A stretch of DNA of 64,000 nucleotides. It comes from Pteria penguin (taxonomy: Eukaryota; Mollusca; Bivalvia; Pterioida; Pteriidae). Location of the stretch: assembly GCA_035048485.1 (NCBI GenBank), contig CM068582.1, positions 32,305,596-32,369,595 on the forward strand, written 5' to 3'. Of this stretch, positions 24,085 through 37,100 are shown in pieces. The notes under the pieces were generated by a model that was not told where the DNA came from, searched no databases, and saw only the letters and a program-made list of their open reading frames with translations. Both the position numbers and the translations under genes were made by a program. Position 1 is the stretch's first letter. Each line of letters begins with the position of its first letter.

Positions 24085-24735
24085 AGAATGTAAAGATGGT
24101 GGATAAATCCAAACCATAAGTCCGAAAATCATGAAACTAGAAGACATACAAAATCAGTGAAAATGAAAACAAAGTGGAAAATAACAAAATATGTCTACTT
24201 GAAGAGCATATGTGAACCCCTATGATGGAGAGAGATCAGGTGCCCGGGGAGAGTAAGCATCTAATGCTTGCTAGCAACACTCGTCTCCTACCTAGTAGAA
24301 AGAGTCAAATCGTGTCAATTCCATATATATATAGAGAGAGAAGACAAAGTAGGTAACCTTATAGTATAGAAGGTGTCAAATCTGTGTAAAATGATAGGAA
24401 TAGGTCTCAGTCCAGAATATCATTTAAGTCTGGATAACGAAATATCATATGGAGTAATAAGAGTCTCGTAACGACCAAAGAACTTTCTCAGTGACGTTGC
24501 TAGTCTAGCACATATACAACCATAGATGAGTAGCTTATCTTAAAAGTCGCCTAGCCCTCAGAACGAAGTCATTGTAATTTGAACATGCTCTGGAATAACC
24601 TATTAACTGAGATATGAATACGCCGTATGCGGGCGATGATGGAATGTTGCTACTTATGAAAGGAAAGTTTGTGATAGCGAAATAGAAATCGTCACGTTTG
24701 TCATAGAGTGAAGTGTTCAATATCTTCGACAAAAT
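24085..24735 (-). pseudogene. RT element copy 1: C-terminal fragment plus 3' tail
   Basis: On the minus strand, 24535-24735 encodes the C-terminal part of a reverse transcriptase (LYDKRDDFYFAITNFPFISS, IPSSPAYGVFISQLIGYS). This is followed by an out-of-frame remnant and then the 3' tail with AGATCAGGTGCCCGGGGAGA and GGATAAATCCAAACCATAAG. It matches 27862-28510 closely for about 650 bp, and the match stops abruptly at 24735. The copy is therefore a 5'-truncated or deleted member of the same element. Confidence 0.85.
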
Positions 24736-25670
24736 CAGCCAGGATAAGGTCAGTTACAATTGTTTTAGTCCCAACTAGATGAATTCACAATATAGTTATC
24801 AATTTTGAGTGTTACGATAACCATTACTGAATAAAACTTGAGGAAATAGGAGCTAATTTATCATTGCCTTAAAAGTAGACACATTAAAAAGCCAATTTAA
24901 AAATGTTATAAATCTACACAAATGGCAATCTTCCTAAAATAAAATAGATGCCGACCAATGCATATTACACTTCCCCCATGTGTATCCTAAATCCTTACTA
25001 AATATCCCTGAAATTTCCAAGAACAATCTGAAATATATTTGGCTAACAATCTCACAGGTATTTCATTTTATATTAATGTCCTAATTAGATAATCCTACTG
25101 ATATTTCACGTCCTTTTCTTGCCAATAACTTCATCTTTTTTGAAGGGTTGGTTCTAAAGGATTCATAAACGTAGTATATGACTTTCCTCATAGGAGAATC
25201 ATACAGGGGGGTATTTTGTCCCTGGAGAAGAGCCATGAAGTTATCTCTTTCAAGTAACGCTCCTCTTGCAACACCTACACTGTTAACCTCGTGCTCCATT
25301 CCCAAATTCCCATTATAACAATTTTTTATAATGAGTCATGAGGATCCGTCCACTGGGTGGCTAAGATATGGTAGTATTTCCTCTAGTTAGGATGTCTTCG
25401 TGATCCCAATTTCTTCTGTGCCGGGGACTAAGTGGCATACATCACTAAGAAAGAATGTATTTGGCTTCTCATTTCTCTTGTGTTCCTGTGGTTGGAACCT
25501 GATGCGTGGAGTTTGAGATGCTGCTGATTCCTTTGATTTAAGTATAGATTAGATGTCATTTTGGTGTTTCTACTTGATTTAGATAGGGCCCTATCTAAAT
25601 CATGTTGAAACGTCAAAATGACATCTAACCGATTTAGACGGCAACCGATTGACCGATCATTTCAAAAAGC
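24736..25670. other. No recognisable gene
   Basis: The ORF at 25081-25305 (-) and neighbours show no domain I recognise. Around 25575-25625 an inverted pair (ATTTAGATAGGG / CCCTATCTAAAT) forms a short stem. Confidence 0.35.
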
Positions 25671-25689
25671 CCCACCCTCTGTGTATAAA

Positions 25690-26000
25690 AAGCTAGTCAC
25701 ATGATTAATGATAGCCTTGCGGCGTTTACTTATGTTTAGGTCATCAGTCATTACGTCGTTAAATTTCGATCTTGGGGATTTACACCTTTTGTTAATTGAG
25801 GATGACGATAATAACAATGTGTCATTATCACAATTATTTGATATTCCAACTCAAACTTTAGTAAAAGTTAAACAATCTGATAGATTTGCTCGGCCGTTCT
25901 CTGCAGAGGTGACAAACAAAAAGCTTTATTCCGAAGAAAAAACGGTGTAACACTAAATGGGCCGTCACAATATGGAATGATTAGGTAAAATATATAACTG
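25690..26000 (+). pseudogene. Possible fragment of a KCTD1/ZMYM-like (DUF3504-associated) protein
   Basis: The ORF at 25735-25950 includes SDRFARPFSAEVTNKKLY. After a one-frame shift, NTKWAVTIWND follows. The combination RFA..(S/T)..E followed by NTKWAV.VW is typical of the N-terminal block of DUF3504/Crypton-derived proteins common in invertebrates. A stop and a frameshift lie between the two pieces, so it is either dead or a misread exon end. A rather similar GCCCCGCCCTTTGTACAAAG leader occurs at 61157 against GCCCCACCCTCTGTGTATAA at 25670. Confidence 0.3.
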
Positions 26001-27260
26001 TTGCATTATACATCTTCCCAATAGTGTAGATCATATTGTTGTAATTAAAAACGGGAAAAGAATCAAGATACAGCTTAAAAACCCAAGAGGATACTTTTTT
26101 CCAATTCACAAGTATGATAATTTCACTTTTTTGTATCATTTATATAACATTATCATTAAAAATATCACTGCAAAAATTATTTTTGTTCCGTCTTTTTACC
26201 ATAAGATGACGTCATTTGGCAGCAGTTTGACACTCTGAAATGAACATTGGTTTTCTGGAACACGGTAAATCGATGACTATTTCAGCATCTTCGTAGAACA
26301 TTTTCTACATGAATATGACGATCAGTTTGAGAGCCTGTGATTGGCTGAAATTAAAAGTTGCTGTCTAATATGCAGTTAAACTAAGCCACTCAACCACTTA
26401 CATACAGGTGGACTGACTGTGTATATTTCTATGTCCAACTCTACATATCGGTTTGGTGATTTTGTAGTAAATTCATGTAGGGGTGGCATATCCATCTCTT
26501 GCGATGATACTGGTAAAGGAGACAAGGTGACAGGTCTGTGTTTATTGAACCATATTTGAAAACTATAACCTTATCAGTAATATATTATGAGCGCTGTAGT
26601 AATCATTTAGCAGGATCTCTTCAAATCACTTAATCAGGTGTTACATAAAATAATAGTAAATGTTGCTAGTAAGTTTATAAGATAATCAGTAATAGTAATA
26701 AAAAGTAGAGACAACATATAGATGACTTTTGAATGATTCTTGTCCATTTTTGTTTGTTATTGCTTAATAAAATGTGTTCAATGAATTTGCAATGAAGCTC
26801 TATACCATTGATTAATAAGAAGAGGAAGATACTTAAAATTATCTGAATGAGAAGCACGCATTACTTAGAGAATGGAAAATTGGAGCATGACCTTGACCCA
26901 CTCCGAAACATACCATATTACTGTAGGTTAATAGAAATGGCAACACAAACTAAAGCTTACTTATATTATGAAGTGTCATTGATGTATTAGATAATTAGAT
27001 AACGGGAATGAGTGTGTTAGCACCACCACGGAGAGCCCTTACATATGTATGAAAGCTGTGAAAACATGAAGCACACTACAGATATAGGGTGATCATGCTA
27101 CATACCATGGCTGGTCATCTAAAATTTTATGAAATTTTCACACAATATTTTCTACCAAATCTTTGAGAAAATTATTATTTTAAAAATGTTGTTATTTTTT
27201 TAAGATAGAACCAAGTATCACAGAGAAACGGCTTCTTTATATAAATTAGAAGCTTACATG
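26001..27260. other. No recognisable gene
   Basis: AT-rich sequence without a domain, shared repeat or clear splice structure. Confidence 0.35.
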
Positions 27261-27261
27261 C

Positions 27262-27383
<122 letters not shown>

Positions 27384-27864
27384 AGTAAAATCAAGCACAT
27401 CAAATGTCTCTTTGTGCCAAATCATTAATAATTGTAACAATTACAATTTACAATTAGAATTATTTTCGATCATGATTTTCAAAGCAAGTTTCAAAACAAC
27501 TTAATTTTACACCATTATCTAAGAACATCTGCATGTCAAATACTAAACAAAATTCTTTAAGCTTGTGATTTTCCTAGAAAGATTCTTTTGGGGCGTCTTT
27601 ATCAAGTTCAGCGATGAAGAGATATTCCTGGGCATGAGAGTTCGTTATAGATCTTACTATGATTCAGGATTGTCAAACGGCTGTGTGTATTTCCGTCTTG
27701 TACGTCAAAGTATTTGCTGCTATCTAGTTATGTAGAGTGTGAATTTTGAAATTTACATCTATAGCGTAGTACAAGATGTCTACAAAATATTTTTAAATCA
27801 TAAAATAATAAATACATATAAGTGAATCACAATGTGTATATTGTACATAATCAAGATTGAATAA

Positions 27865-30055
27865 AGAATGTAGAGATGATGGATAAATCCAAAGCACAAG
27901 TCCAAAAATCATAAAACCAGAGGACATACAAAATCAGTGAAAATGAAAAACAAATGGAAAATAACAAAATATGTCTACTTGAAGAGCATATGTGAACCCC
28001 TGTGATGGAGTGAGATCAGGTGCCCGGGGAGAGTGAGCATCTCCTGTTTGCTAGAAACACCCGTCACATATACCCAGTAGAAAGAGTCAGATCGTGTAAA
28101 TTCCATATGTATTTATATATGGAGAAGTCGAAGTAGGTAACCTTCTAGTATAGAAGGTGTCAAATCTGTGTAAAATGATCGGAATCGGTCTCAGTGCAGA
28201 ATATCATTTAAAAGTCTGGATAACGAGATATCATATGGAGTAATAAGAGTCTCGTAACGACCATAGAATTTCCTCAGTGACGTTGCTAGTCTAGCACATA
28301 TATAACCCTGGTTGAGCAGCTTAACTGAAAGTCGCCTAGCCCTCAGAACAAAGTCACTGTAATTTGAACATGCTCTGGAATAACCTATTAACTGAGATAT
28401 GAATACGCCGTATGCGGGCGATGATGGAATGTTGCTACTAATGAAAGGAAAGTTTGTGATAGCGAAATAGAAATCGTCACGTTTGTCATAGAGTGAGGTG
28501 TTCAATTGACCATTAATGTCGAAAGACAACATAATATCTAAATACGAAGTAGAATTACTACTTTCTGTGGTTTCATTGACCTCAAGTTCACTTGGATAGA
28601 TGATGCTATGGTAATCCGCGAATGAAGGATTATTAATTGAAAGCAAGTCATCTATATATCTGTAAGTAAAATTGAAGCCAAGAGCCAATTGTTTTTTTCC
28701 TTGCGAAAGCAAAGACTGAATGAATTCAGCTTCGTATGAGTAAAGGAATATGTCAGCCAGAAGCGGATCACAGTTAGTGCCCATTGGAATGCCGACAATT
28801 TGTTGAAAAACCTTTCCTCCAAACACCACAAAATGTTATCGATAAGAAAGTTCAACATCTGGATGACAGCTGTTTCAGTGTATTTATTTTTGGAATCAGA
28901 ATTTTCCCTAACAAAGTAAGTTTTATCGTGGCCTATTACTATATATTTGAATTTGCGGTTAGCGTTTTTACTAGTAAATGCATTTTGAATAATTTTCGCT
29001 AATCTGTCTTTTAATTTCTGATGAGGGATCGTTGTGTAAAGAGTCGAAAAGTCAAAAGACTTGATAGAGTGAATTTTAGTAAAACTTTTTGACTTTAGAT
29101 TTTCTAACAACTCTTTTGAATTTTTAAGGATCCACATTTGATTAATTCCACTTCTGGAATATACTGTTTCGCAATATATATGAAGGCCAGATTTAATTTC
29201 TGATAATATTTTTGTGAGTAGCATCGATACAGATTTTGTGGAACACTTCGAGGAACCAGCGATAAAGCGTTGTTTGTAAGGATTTTTGTGCATTTTTGGA
29301 ATGCAGTACAAATATGGAAGTTCTAAATTTAATTTATTTGAGTCAATACCAAACGTATTGAGGACAGATTTATGATTCTCGAGTACTTCCGAAACCGAAA
29401 AGTTCGTGAGAGTATAAGTAGGATTTCCTGGAGCTGAATTTAATCCTAGTTCTTTCACTAGGCTGTCAAAGTAATATTTCTTACAAGTAAATGTATAATT
29501 ATTGGATGCTTTATCTGCTGGTGTAATGATATAATGTTCTAGGAGGAAGGTAAGTTCTCTGACAACATCAGGATCTTTAAAAATAGATTCGAATCTGGTG
29601 TATACAGAACATTGTAATTTTATAATTTTTGATCTAAGCAGTACTGCAATAGATTTTATCCATTCCGAAAGAGTGTCGATCTGTACTTCCTCTCTTTTTG
29701 CCCATCGTGTGGCATATTCCTCGCAGCAGTTCATAATATTCTCAAAATTTTGGCTCCATGTGAATGATCTGGGTTCTCTGTATTTTGGACCTTTAAGTAA
29801 AAGTTCTCTTAATTTAGTGTTTTTAACAATATCGAGATCACCAGTAACGACATGGCCCCAAGGAGAATATACAAAATTAGATGAGGAACATACACACGAT
29901 TGAGGATAGCATGCAGAGTTGCTAAGATCAAGACACTGTAGAAACCCTTTGTAATTATAAATTTTGGATGCAACTGATGGCGTGTAGCTATAGGAAGTAC
30001 ATGGCGGATCTTTAAGTTAACTGCTATGCACGTGTCCTTGCACATTGCAGTTTGA
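27865..30055 (-). pseudogene. RT element copy 2: nearly intact Penelope-like-type reverse transcriptase
   Basis: The minus strand is open from about 30027 down to 28840. After one single-base frame change near 28840 it is open again to the stop at 28191. Blocks in order: N-terminal CSSSNFVYSPWGHVVTGDLD; DTLSEWIKSI; ITPADKASNNYTF; LYCIPKMHKNPYKQRFIAGS; SFDFSTLYTTIPH (motif A); VVFGGKVFQQIVGIPMGTNC (motif B); YRYIDDLLSINN (catalytic YIDD); LYDKRDDFYF; SSPAYGVFISQLIGYSRACS. The frameshift falls in TTGATAGACAATATTTT-like sequence, where a missing T moves FVVFGG to LWCLEE. The family resembles Penelope-like elements, but no GIY-YIG domain follows the RT. A further oddity is GTNCDP where sibling copies have GTNCAP or GTKCAP. 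The 5' end is cut near the (TA)n tract. The 3' tail (28190-27865) has the AGGTGCCCGGGG core. Confidence 0.85.
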
Positions 30056-30139
30056 GGCCTTTTTATAGTGGGCGACGCCTCAGCCACTATGGTTTTCTTA
30101 TTAACATTATCCATATATATATAAAGAACTGCCCGACAA

Positions 30140-30245
30140 GTGTCCTCGGGAACAAATTGTCCACCAGCAGTGACACATGGACAGTTGTTGAAATGTAGAG
30201 GTGATGGATAAATCCAAAGTACAAGTCCAAGAAGCCTATATTAAT
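30140..30245 (+). repeat. Element-end fragment beside the microsatellite
   Basis: GTCCTCGGGAACAAATTGTC and CCAGCAGTGACAC are followed by GATGGATAAATCCAAAGTAC. The last string repeats, in the same orientation, the one at 27877-27900 beyond the other end of RT copy 2, so RT copy 2 is flanked by direct repeats. Confidence 0.65.
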
Positions 30246-30255
30246 CTTACATTTA

Positions 30256-30495
<240 letters not shown>

Positions 30496-30499
30496 ATAT

Positions 30500-31120
30500 G
30501 TATTATGCTGTCTGTATTTTTGACATTAATGGGGCTAGTTCAAAAATATACATTGTCTCTTCCTGGACACCTGTACTACAGTAACATGATGCGTTGTGTT
30601 ATTGTTTTACTTTAGACATTCTCAAAACATCCATAGTAAAGATATTACATTACAAAGAAATTTATTGTAACTTTATGAATATCAGGATTCTAGAGCAATC
30701 ATACCAGCAAGTCTGTGCAAAAAGTAATCCTTTGCTTTCTTATGATAATTGAAAGTAGATTTCAATGATAGGGATTAAGATAATGAAATCCTGTGATGGG
30801 TCATATTACATCTAAAGGATCTGGTAGAAGCAAAGTGACTGTTGGGAATTGTCAATCATGTCATATGCCTCATTCTTACAAAACAAATGCATTTGATATA
30901 TAATGTAGTTATGCATACCCTTAACCTTTGAACAGCAACACCCACAATAAGTTTCTATATATCAAATCATCCAGACTTCATTTTTATCATAATTGTCACT
31001 TTCCTCTCAGTTGTATTTGAAAATTCATAAGAACTGGTTTATGCCTGTGATTGATGGACGTATCCTGGCACTGATATTAAGCTGGAGCAATCCTTTTCAG
31101 GTTTTGAACGACAACAACCG
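30500..31120. other. No recognisable gene
   Basis: Unassigned AT-rich sequence. A run of 16 C lies at about 31127-31142. Confidence 0.35.
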
Positions 31121-31229
31121 TTAATCCCCCCCCCCCCCCCCCAAGTTTACCCTCGTTGAATTACCTCTTTTCAATCTTCAATTGACATGTGATTTAAAAG
31201 TCAATGTAATATCAAGACTAAAAATGAAC

Positions 31230-32720
31230 AGTCCTGTATTCCACTATATTTCAAATATAACCAACACTTTGTATTTCTTATACTCTAAACACATTTTGCA
31301 GTACCTAGATATCAAGGATCTTACAGATAATCCTACAACGTCCTCATGTTCCGCGTCGACATTTCTTTACAGTCCCCTTGGACATGTTATTACTGACGAT
31401 GTTAACATAGTTATTAATGATATTCTTCGCCAACTTTTACAAAAGGCCCTAAATTTAGCGAACCCAAATCGTTTAGCTCGAAATGTAAAATACAAAAGTA
31501 ACTGGTGTTACATGACTATGGCACCAACAACAATGTACTACAGTGGACTATAAGTAATGAATTCAGTTGAGGATTATGCCACAAGATGGACGAAGCATGA
31601 AGACAGACATAAATATATTGTCTGAATGTATTAAAAGTTTGGGTTGCTTCATAAGGTCAAGAATGGATATCAAAAAATATAAAAGGAACACGAACAATCG
31701 TTATTCACCCGCTTTAGATAATCCAAACATTAAAGCCGAACTACAAAGAATACATAACAGTTACGTATTAGTGCCAACCGACAAAACATCTAACAACATT
31801 GTATTTGTGTGCAAGGCATACTACTACAGCTGCCTTATACAGAAACTTGTTCTTATCTCTGATACTGGTAATCCTACACATATTCGCTCTTTATTCACTA
31901 TTTATAAAATCCTTGACAACCATGAATCAGTATTGAATACTTTTAATGTATCTGATAAAGAAAGAGTTCGAATTACCATATTTATGCTTAATTCCTAATT
32001 ACACTGCCTAAATATATTGCAAGATCCAGGAAATGTTCTACCAAACCTCTATCAGTCCTCCTTACCAAAATTCATTTCGCAGATAAGGAAACACTTCAGA
32101 TGAACTCCGATTTAATTTATGCAAGAAATGGTGAAAATCAGTTTTGAATACTAAAAAAAATCAAAGGTCCTTCTACATAAAATTTGTTTATGTAAAGATG
32201 ATGGATAAATCCAAACCATAAGTCTGAAAATCATGAAACCAGAGGACATACAAAATCAGCGAAAATGAAAACCAAGTGGAAAATAACAAAATATGTCTAC
32301 TCTATCTTTGAACAATTTTGGTTATCCAGTACATACATTTGGGCTATCCGAACATATATTTTGTGACAAGACGGTGATTCGATATTCAAATACACAGAGA
32401 AGAGCATTATAACATGCTGTGATTTCTCATAGACAATATACATGTCATATGTGGTAACCAAGTATTCAAATGGATACTAATTGTTTATTTATACATGCCG
32501 AACTTTATGCAAGATCTTTTAAGTCAAAATGAAAAATAAATGAAATTTAATTTCACATTCGGATATATTGACGATGTATTGTCTTAATAGTTAATACCTG
32601 TACTTTGATACATATGTACACAAAATTTATCCAGAGGAGCTCGCAATAAAAGATACAACAGAATCCAGATCTTACGCTTCGTACTTAGATCCTCTTATAT
32701 TGACAATGACGGTAAATTAA
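31230..32720 (+). pseudogene. RT element copy 3, heavily decayed
   Basis: Readable pieces on the + strand: SCSASTFLYSPLGHVITDDV (about 31335-31400); INILSECIKSLGCFI and VPTDKTSNNIVFVCKAYYYS (31567-31998 ORF); SVLLTKIHFADKETLQMNSD with YARNGENQF (32050-32145); FNFTFGYIDDVLS (32545-32590); then YPEELAIKDTTESRSYASYL (32625-32685). The order is the same as in RT copy 2 but the copy has several frameshifts, stops and internal deletions. A block at 32192-32300 with GATGGATAAATCCAAACC and CCAGAGGACATACAAAATCA, normally found in the 3' tail, interrupts it. Confidence 0.8.
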
Positions 32721-34650
32721 TTTATCGGATATCATTGTCCGACATATTAACTTATTTATTTGGTTGAAGATGTTGTTCATCGATTGTTGTAGGTTTCTAT
32801 TGCAAAATCTATACTAATCGTGGCATTTTTCCAAATACGACTACTGTATCATACCGTCTACCGAATATGACTTCGAGTTTATAATAACTAGGCTAATATT
32901 ATGGCATCAGTGTAGAGGATGCTTATTCGTCCAGGGCAGCTGATACCACTTCTAGATTTTTGTGGGGACCATAATTACCTATACTCATTATTTTGTCTTT
33001 TTATATCGATATATCGATGGAATATTACTCGTCATATTGTTGTTATAAGAGATATAGAAAACCAAAGCCCCAGTGTAAGCTTTCTGTAACTAGCTTACAT
33101 ATGCATCCGACAACCGCGTACACTTAACAGTATACGGTATATATTAAGCCTATGACTATACAATGTGTTCTGTAATTTATAACTGAGAGCTGTGACAATT
33201 ATTTTCCGCTGAAGGTTCTCTTAAAAATGTATAGGAAAAAGGAGTCTGATATACCTTCTTACTAAATCATTTTCCCTGTGTCGTTGCATTCCTAATTATA
33301 GATTAACCATTTCAATCAAGAAACCGTCCAGTCAAAGTACGTACTCGTCATATTTTTCGTGTTCGTTTCAAGCGTTCTACTAACCACCAATAAAACTCAA
33401 GCGTCTTAGCGTGAATGTTTTTCATTGGAAGATGTTTTAGTTTGATAAATATAGAACATACATACCTTTTAATAATGCTTTTCGTCAGGACTTGCGGCTG
33501 TATATTGAGTTTTGTCCAAGACGATTCCAAGTCTTATTATAATTCATATCATTGTTGGATTTAAAGTTTATTTTTAATCTGTTTTAATTTTTTATTACTT
33601 CCGAAAGACAGTTTTTAGAATAAGATTTTTTAAAGATTGTGACCTAAACAATTAGCAATATCACCTATTAAAGTCAAAATATTATCCTTTTGTTGTAATT
33701 ATTTTTGGGGTTCTCTTTGTTTATTTATTTACTTATTTATTTATTTATTTTTTTGTTTTTGTTGATCTTTTTTTAATTGTTTTTACATTAGATGACGTTA
33801 TTTTATCTTTTATTTTGTGAATCATCTTCCATCCTTTCATTGTTTGCGAATACGTATTAACTTTGGGAGCATAATTCCTCCAAGCCACATATCCTGATCA
33901 ATGGTCCATTTGCCCCTAGGTTTTGCGTTCGTTAATAGATTTTACCATCGGTAATAAACCTTGGGGTTTATTTACGTTTTGGTAATGTAGAAATTTTGGA
34001 ATACTTTTTTTTCAAATATGAATTAGTTATGTGTAATAGCAAACAGAGGATCAGCTTCCTTATCGTAGTTTACTGCATATTTTAACAATCGGTTTAGAAT
34101 TAAATCAGCTTTACATAATTTCCAGAGCGGTGATTGATCATCGCATTTTCATTACTGTATATGGTTTTTCAATTTAAACATCGAGTCACGGAATATTCAA
34201 GTACTCAAACACGCATTAAGTATATTAAACTATGCCTATAAGAATAAAGAGTGATCAAATAATACTTGTTATGTTTTTATTTAACTTTTAAGTATGCGCT
34301 ATTTCTATTCGGTTGGGATGTTATAGCTTGTGATTATAAAGTTGAAGGATATAACAAACACACACATATACACAAAGAGAGAGAAAGAGAATGTTTACCT
34401 ACATTCAGTTGCACAGGATACCTGTTGAATCAAAATTACACATTACAATGGCTAAATACTGAACATGGGGTTTTCTCATGCCTACAATTACATGGAGAGA
34501 GAGAAAGAGAGAGAGAGGACCAAAATACATATGATTTTCATGGTACAACGTGTCGTAAATTTAGCCATGTTAAGGGGATCCTGTTAAAGACATGTGTGTA
34601 TTACACCATGTGCCCCAAGGAAACATATATAAATGGTTTCTTCTTTAACA
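32721..34650. other. No recognisable gene
   Basis: AT-rich. The ORF at 33348-33530 (-) has no domain; TTTATTTA runs occupy about 33720-33760. TTTGATAAATATAGAACATA at about 33440 is a small family E remnant. Confidence 0.4.
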
Positions 34651-34659
34651 AAAAAGCAA

Positions 34660-35380
34660 TTCGCTGGTATACGTATCTCGTTTTATGCCACAATGACACA
34701 TATTTTGTAAAGGAGCAGTCTTATTCCAGCAGCAAGTGTACAGAAAAAGAGATAATCCAAATGTTAGAATTTCTTATAGATAATATTTTGGTGACATTCA
34801 GTGGGAAAGTATTCCAACAGATTGTTGGCATTCCTGTGGGTACGAAATGCGCGCCTCTTCTAGTTGACATATTTTTGTACTCTTACGAAGCAGAATTCAT
34901 ACAGTCTCTGCTTTCTAAAGGCAATAAACAATTAGCATCTCGGTTCACCTTTGCATACAGACACATCGATGAAGTTTTGGCGATTAACAACCCTGTATTT
35001 AAGGATCACCTCAACATCATATATCCAAAGGTACTCGAGATAAAAGATACAATAGAGAGGGCATCTTCTGTTTCATTAGTAACGTGACGATTTCAATTTC
35101 ATTATTACAAACTTCCCTTTTCTTAGTAGCAACATACCTTCCTCTCCCGCATATGGCGTCTTCATTTCACAACTTATACTCTATGGCAGGGCATGCTCTA
35201 AATACGAACGTATAGTCCTGAGAACGAGGTTTTTTTTTTGCCACGAAACTACTCTCACAAGGATATATTGAGGAATGTTTGAAATTGTCACTGAGGAAGT
35301 TCTATGGTCGATATAAGGATTTAGGGCAATTTCAGATTTCTCTTTCAAAAAATGTTAACCGATATTTTGGGACCTGTTCA
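34660..35380 (+). pseudogene. RT element copy 4, 5'-truncated
   Basis: The RT part starts near 34660: YFVKEQSYSSSKCTEKEIIQ, MLEFLIDNIL, GKVFQQIVGIPVGTKCAPLL, LYSYEAEFIQSLL, then AYRHIDEVLAINN. The catalytic YIDD has become HIDE, so the second metal-binding Asp is lost. A deletion after SVS removes the YLD to KRDD stretch. IITNFPFLSSNIPSSPAYG and SLRKFYGRYKDL follow in another frame to about 35370. The upstream 110 codons of the ORF at 34266 include (GA)n-derived KERERE and are not part of the RT. Confidence 0.8.
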
Positions 35381-35609
35381 TACAAAATAACCATCTTAAC
35401 ATTTTGACTATACTTGATTTGACATAACACGATTATGTATACAGACATTTGTTCACGTGCGTTTCCAACACCGGAACATCAGTTAGGCAGCATTTCTTGC
35501 CTTGAATGGGAAAATTTGACTTTGTTTTCTTGTCTCCTTCGTGTGTTTGTGCGTGTATATTTATGTATTTACCACCTCAACTCGAAAGGTTTTTGCATGA
35601 TCCATGACT

Positions 35610-35790
35610 TTTGCGGCGGGTGTTGTATGCAACCAGGGGACTTCTCTCGGCACCTGGTATCACCTCGATTTTATTGGGGTTCGCATTTGTCTGAATAGGA
35701 CACTATTCAAGATTTTGTCCTTTTAATCCATGGACTATGAGATATGGTTTACTCTTCGGTACTTCTTTGTTTTTTACTTTCATGCCTCCT
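35610..35790 (+). repeat. Family B block = 3' tail of RT copy 4
   Basis: GTTGTATGCAACCAGGGGAC, CGGCACCTGGTATCACCTCG, TTTTATTGGGGTTCGCATTT and ATGGACTATGAGATATGGTT follow the RT relic by about 230 bp in the same orientation. This links family B to the RT element's 3' region. Confidence 0.75.
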
Positions 35791-35799
35791 GGTCGAGGA

Positions 35800-36635
35800 C
35801 ATATTTCTTTTTATCTGTTTGTCTGTTGTCAACTTAATCCTTCGCCATAACTATTGAACTGTGAGAGATAGAGGTTTCATAAATGGAAAGCATACTCCAG
35901 TGATAAAGCCCTTTCTATTATTTTCTCAAGGGTTTCGATGAATTAATACATTTTTATTAGACGACTGATTAATATTTCTTGATTGTGTAATGTCCATTGT
36001 AATGTCATTTGCTCTACGCCTTTTACAGAATACAATTACATGTAGTTCCCCCATTCTTATCATGTTGTATTTAAGCTAAGAAAGAGATCTGAGTCAGATT
36101 TATCCTTCTTTCGTCTTTTTGATTGCTCAATCTCCTAATTTTACATGTCAGAACACAATTATTCTTGCTGGAACCAGTACCGTGGAATTTGCACTGTTCT
36201 ATCTGGAATGATAGTGCATATTCGAATTTATACCTTTTCTCTGTTACCCAATTTCACTTACATATTTATGTGCAAAATTCCACTTATATCTGTCCTTTCA
36301 TGTATTAATATACTTCAAGGTCTATCAATCGATTTTTTCATTAACATCCTGACATGAACGGACTAATCCCCGCAACTAAGATTTGCTCCGCCCTTATCTC
36401 CTAAACTGTTGCACCCCGCTGAGATTTTTGGAGCTCTGACAAACACATTGCAATGCCGGACATAGACAGTACAGCATCATCATAGAAAAATAAACAAAAT
36501 ACGCTTTGTTAACCGATTTATCTCGTGACTTATCCGAGATGTTTTTTAAATGTCGAGATATCTTTGAAGTCCAAGCAGCAAAGATATAAGTATTTCAATG
36601 AAAGCTTTTTCGATAATGTGAAGCTCTATAAACAC
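35800..36635. other. No recognisable gene
   Basis: ORFs at 36123-36357 carry no known domain. A G-run sits at about 36642-36658. Confidence 0.35.
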
Positions 36636-36841
36636 AGAAAGGGGGGGGGGGGGGGGGGTTAACTTCCTATATTAAGGTAAATATAGATGTGCAGCTGTAT
36701 ATACCTTTACATTATTTTCCCCTCAAATATATATCAATAGGTATCTTTTTAATCCCAAAATATATATGAATAGTCGGAATGGGCGTGTTTTTCACTCTAA
36801 TGGTCAGTATATATGAATGGGTATGTTTTTACACTTTGCTC

Positions 36842-37100
36842 AATATGTTGAATGGGTAGGGTGCAAACAACTCCAGTCGTACCGACACCAGTTATTTTCG
36901 TATATTACACTAACGTCACTGGTAAAAAAAGTTCCCCGTTTGGGTTTGACTTAAGTATTGTTATACCCTTTTTTCCTTATCTTTTGTGGCTGTGGCACTT
37001 TCTACAGTGTTTGTTCACATGTATGTATATATGCACTGCTGAATTATATTTGTTTCGTCTGTATTTAAGGACATTCACGGCGGGTGTGACTAGCGAGAGA
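36842..37100 (+). repeat. Diverged family A copy
   Basis: GTTCCCCGTTTGGGTTTGAC, TTGTGGCTGTGGCACTTTCT, TTTCGTCTGTATTTAAGGAC and ATTCACGGCGGGTGTGACTA. The copy breaks off in a GA-rich run (AGAGAGCGAGAGAGAGAG). Confidence 0.8.

Noticed and set aside
34266..34655. First ~110 codons of the 273-codon ORF as part of a protein
   Set aside because: RT similarity starts only near 34660. Upstream codons include (GA)n-derived KERERE and other non-RT sequence, so the ORF is a chance fusion.
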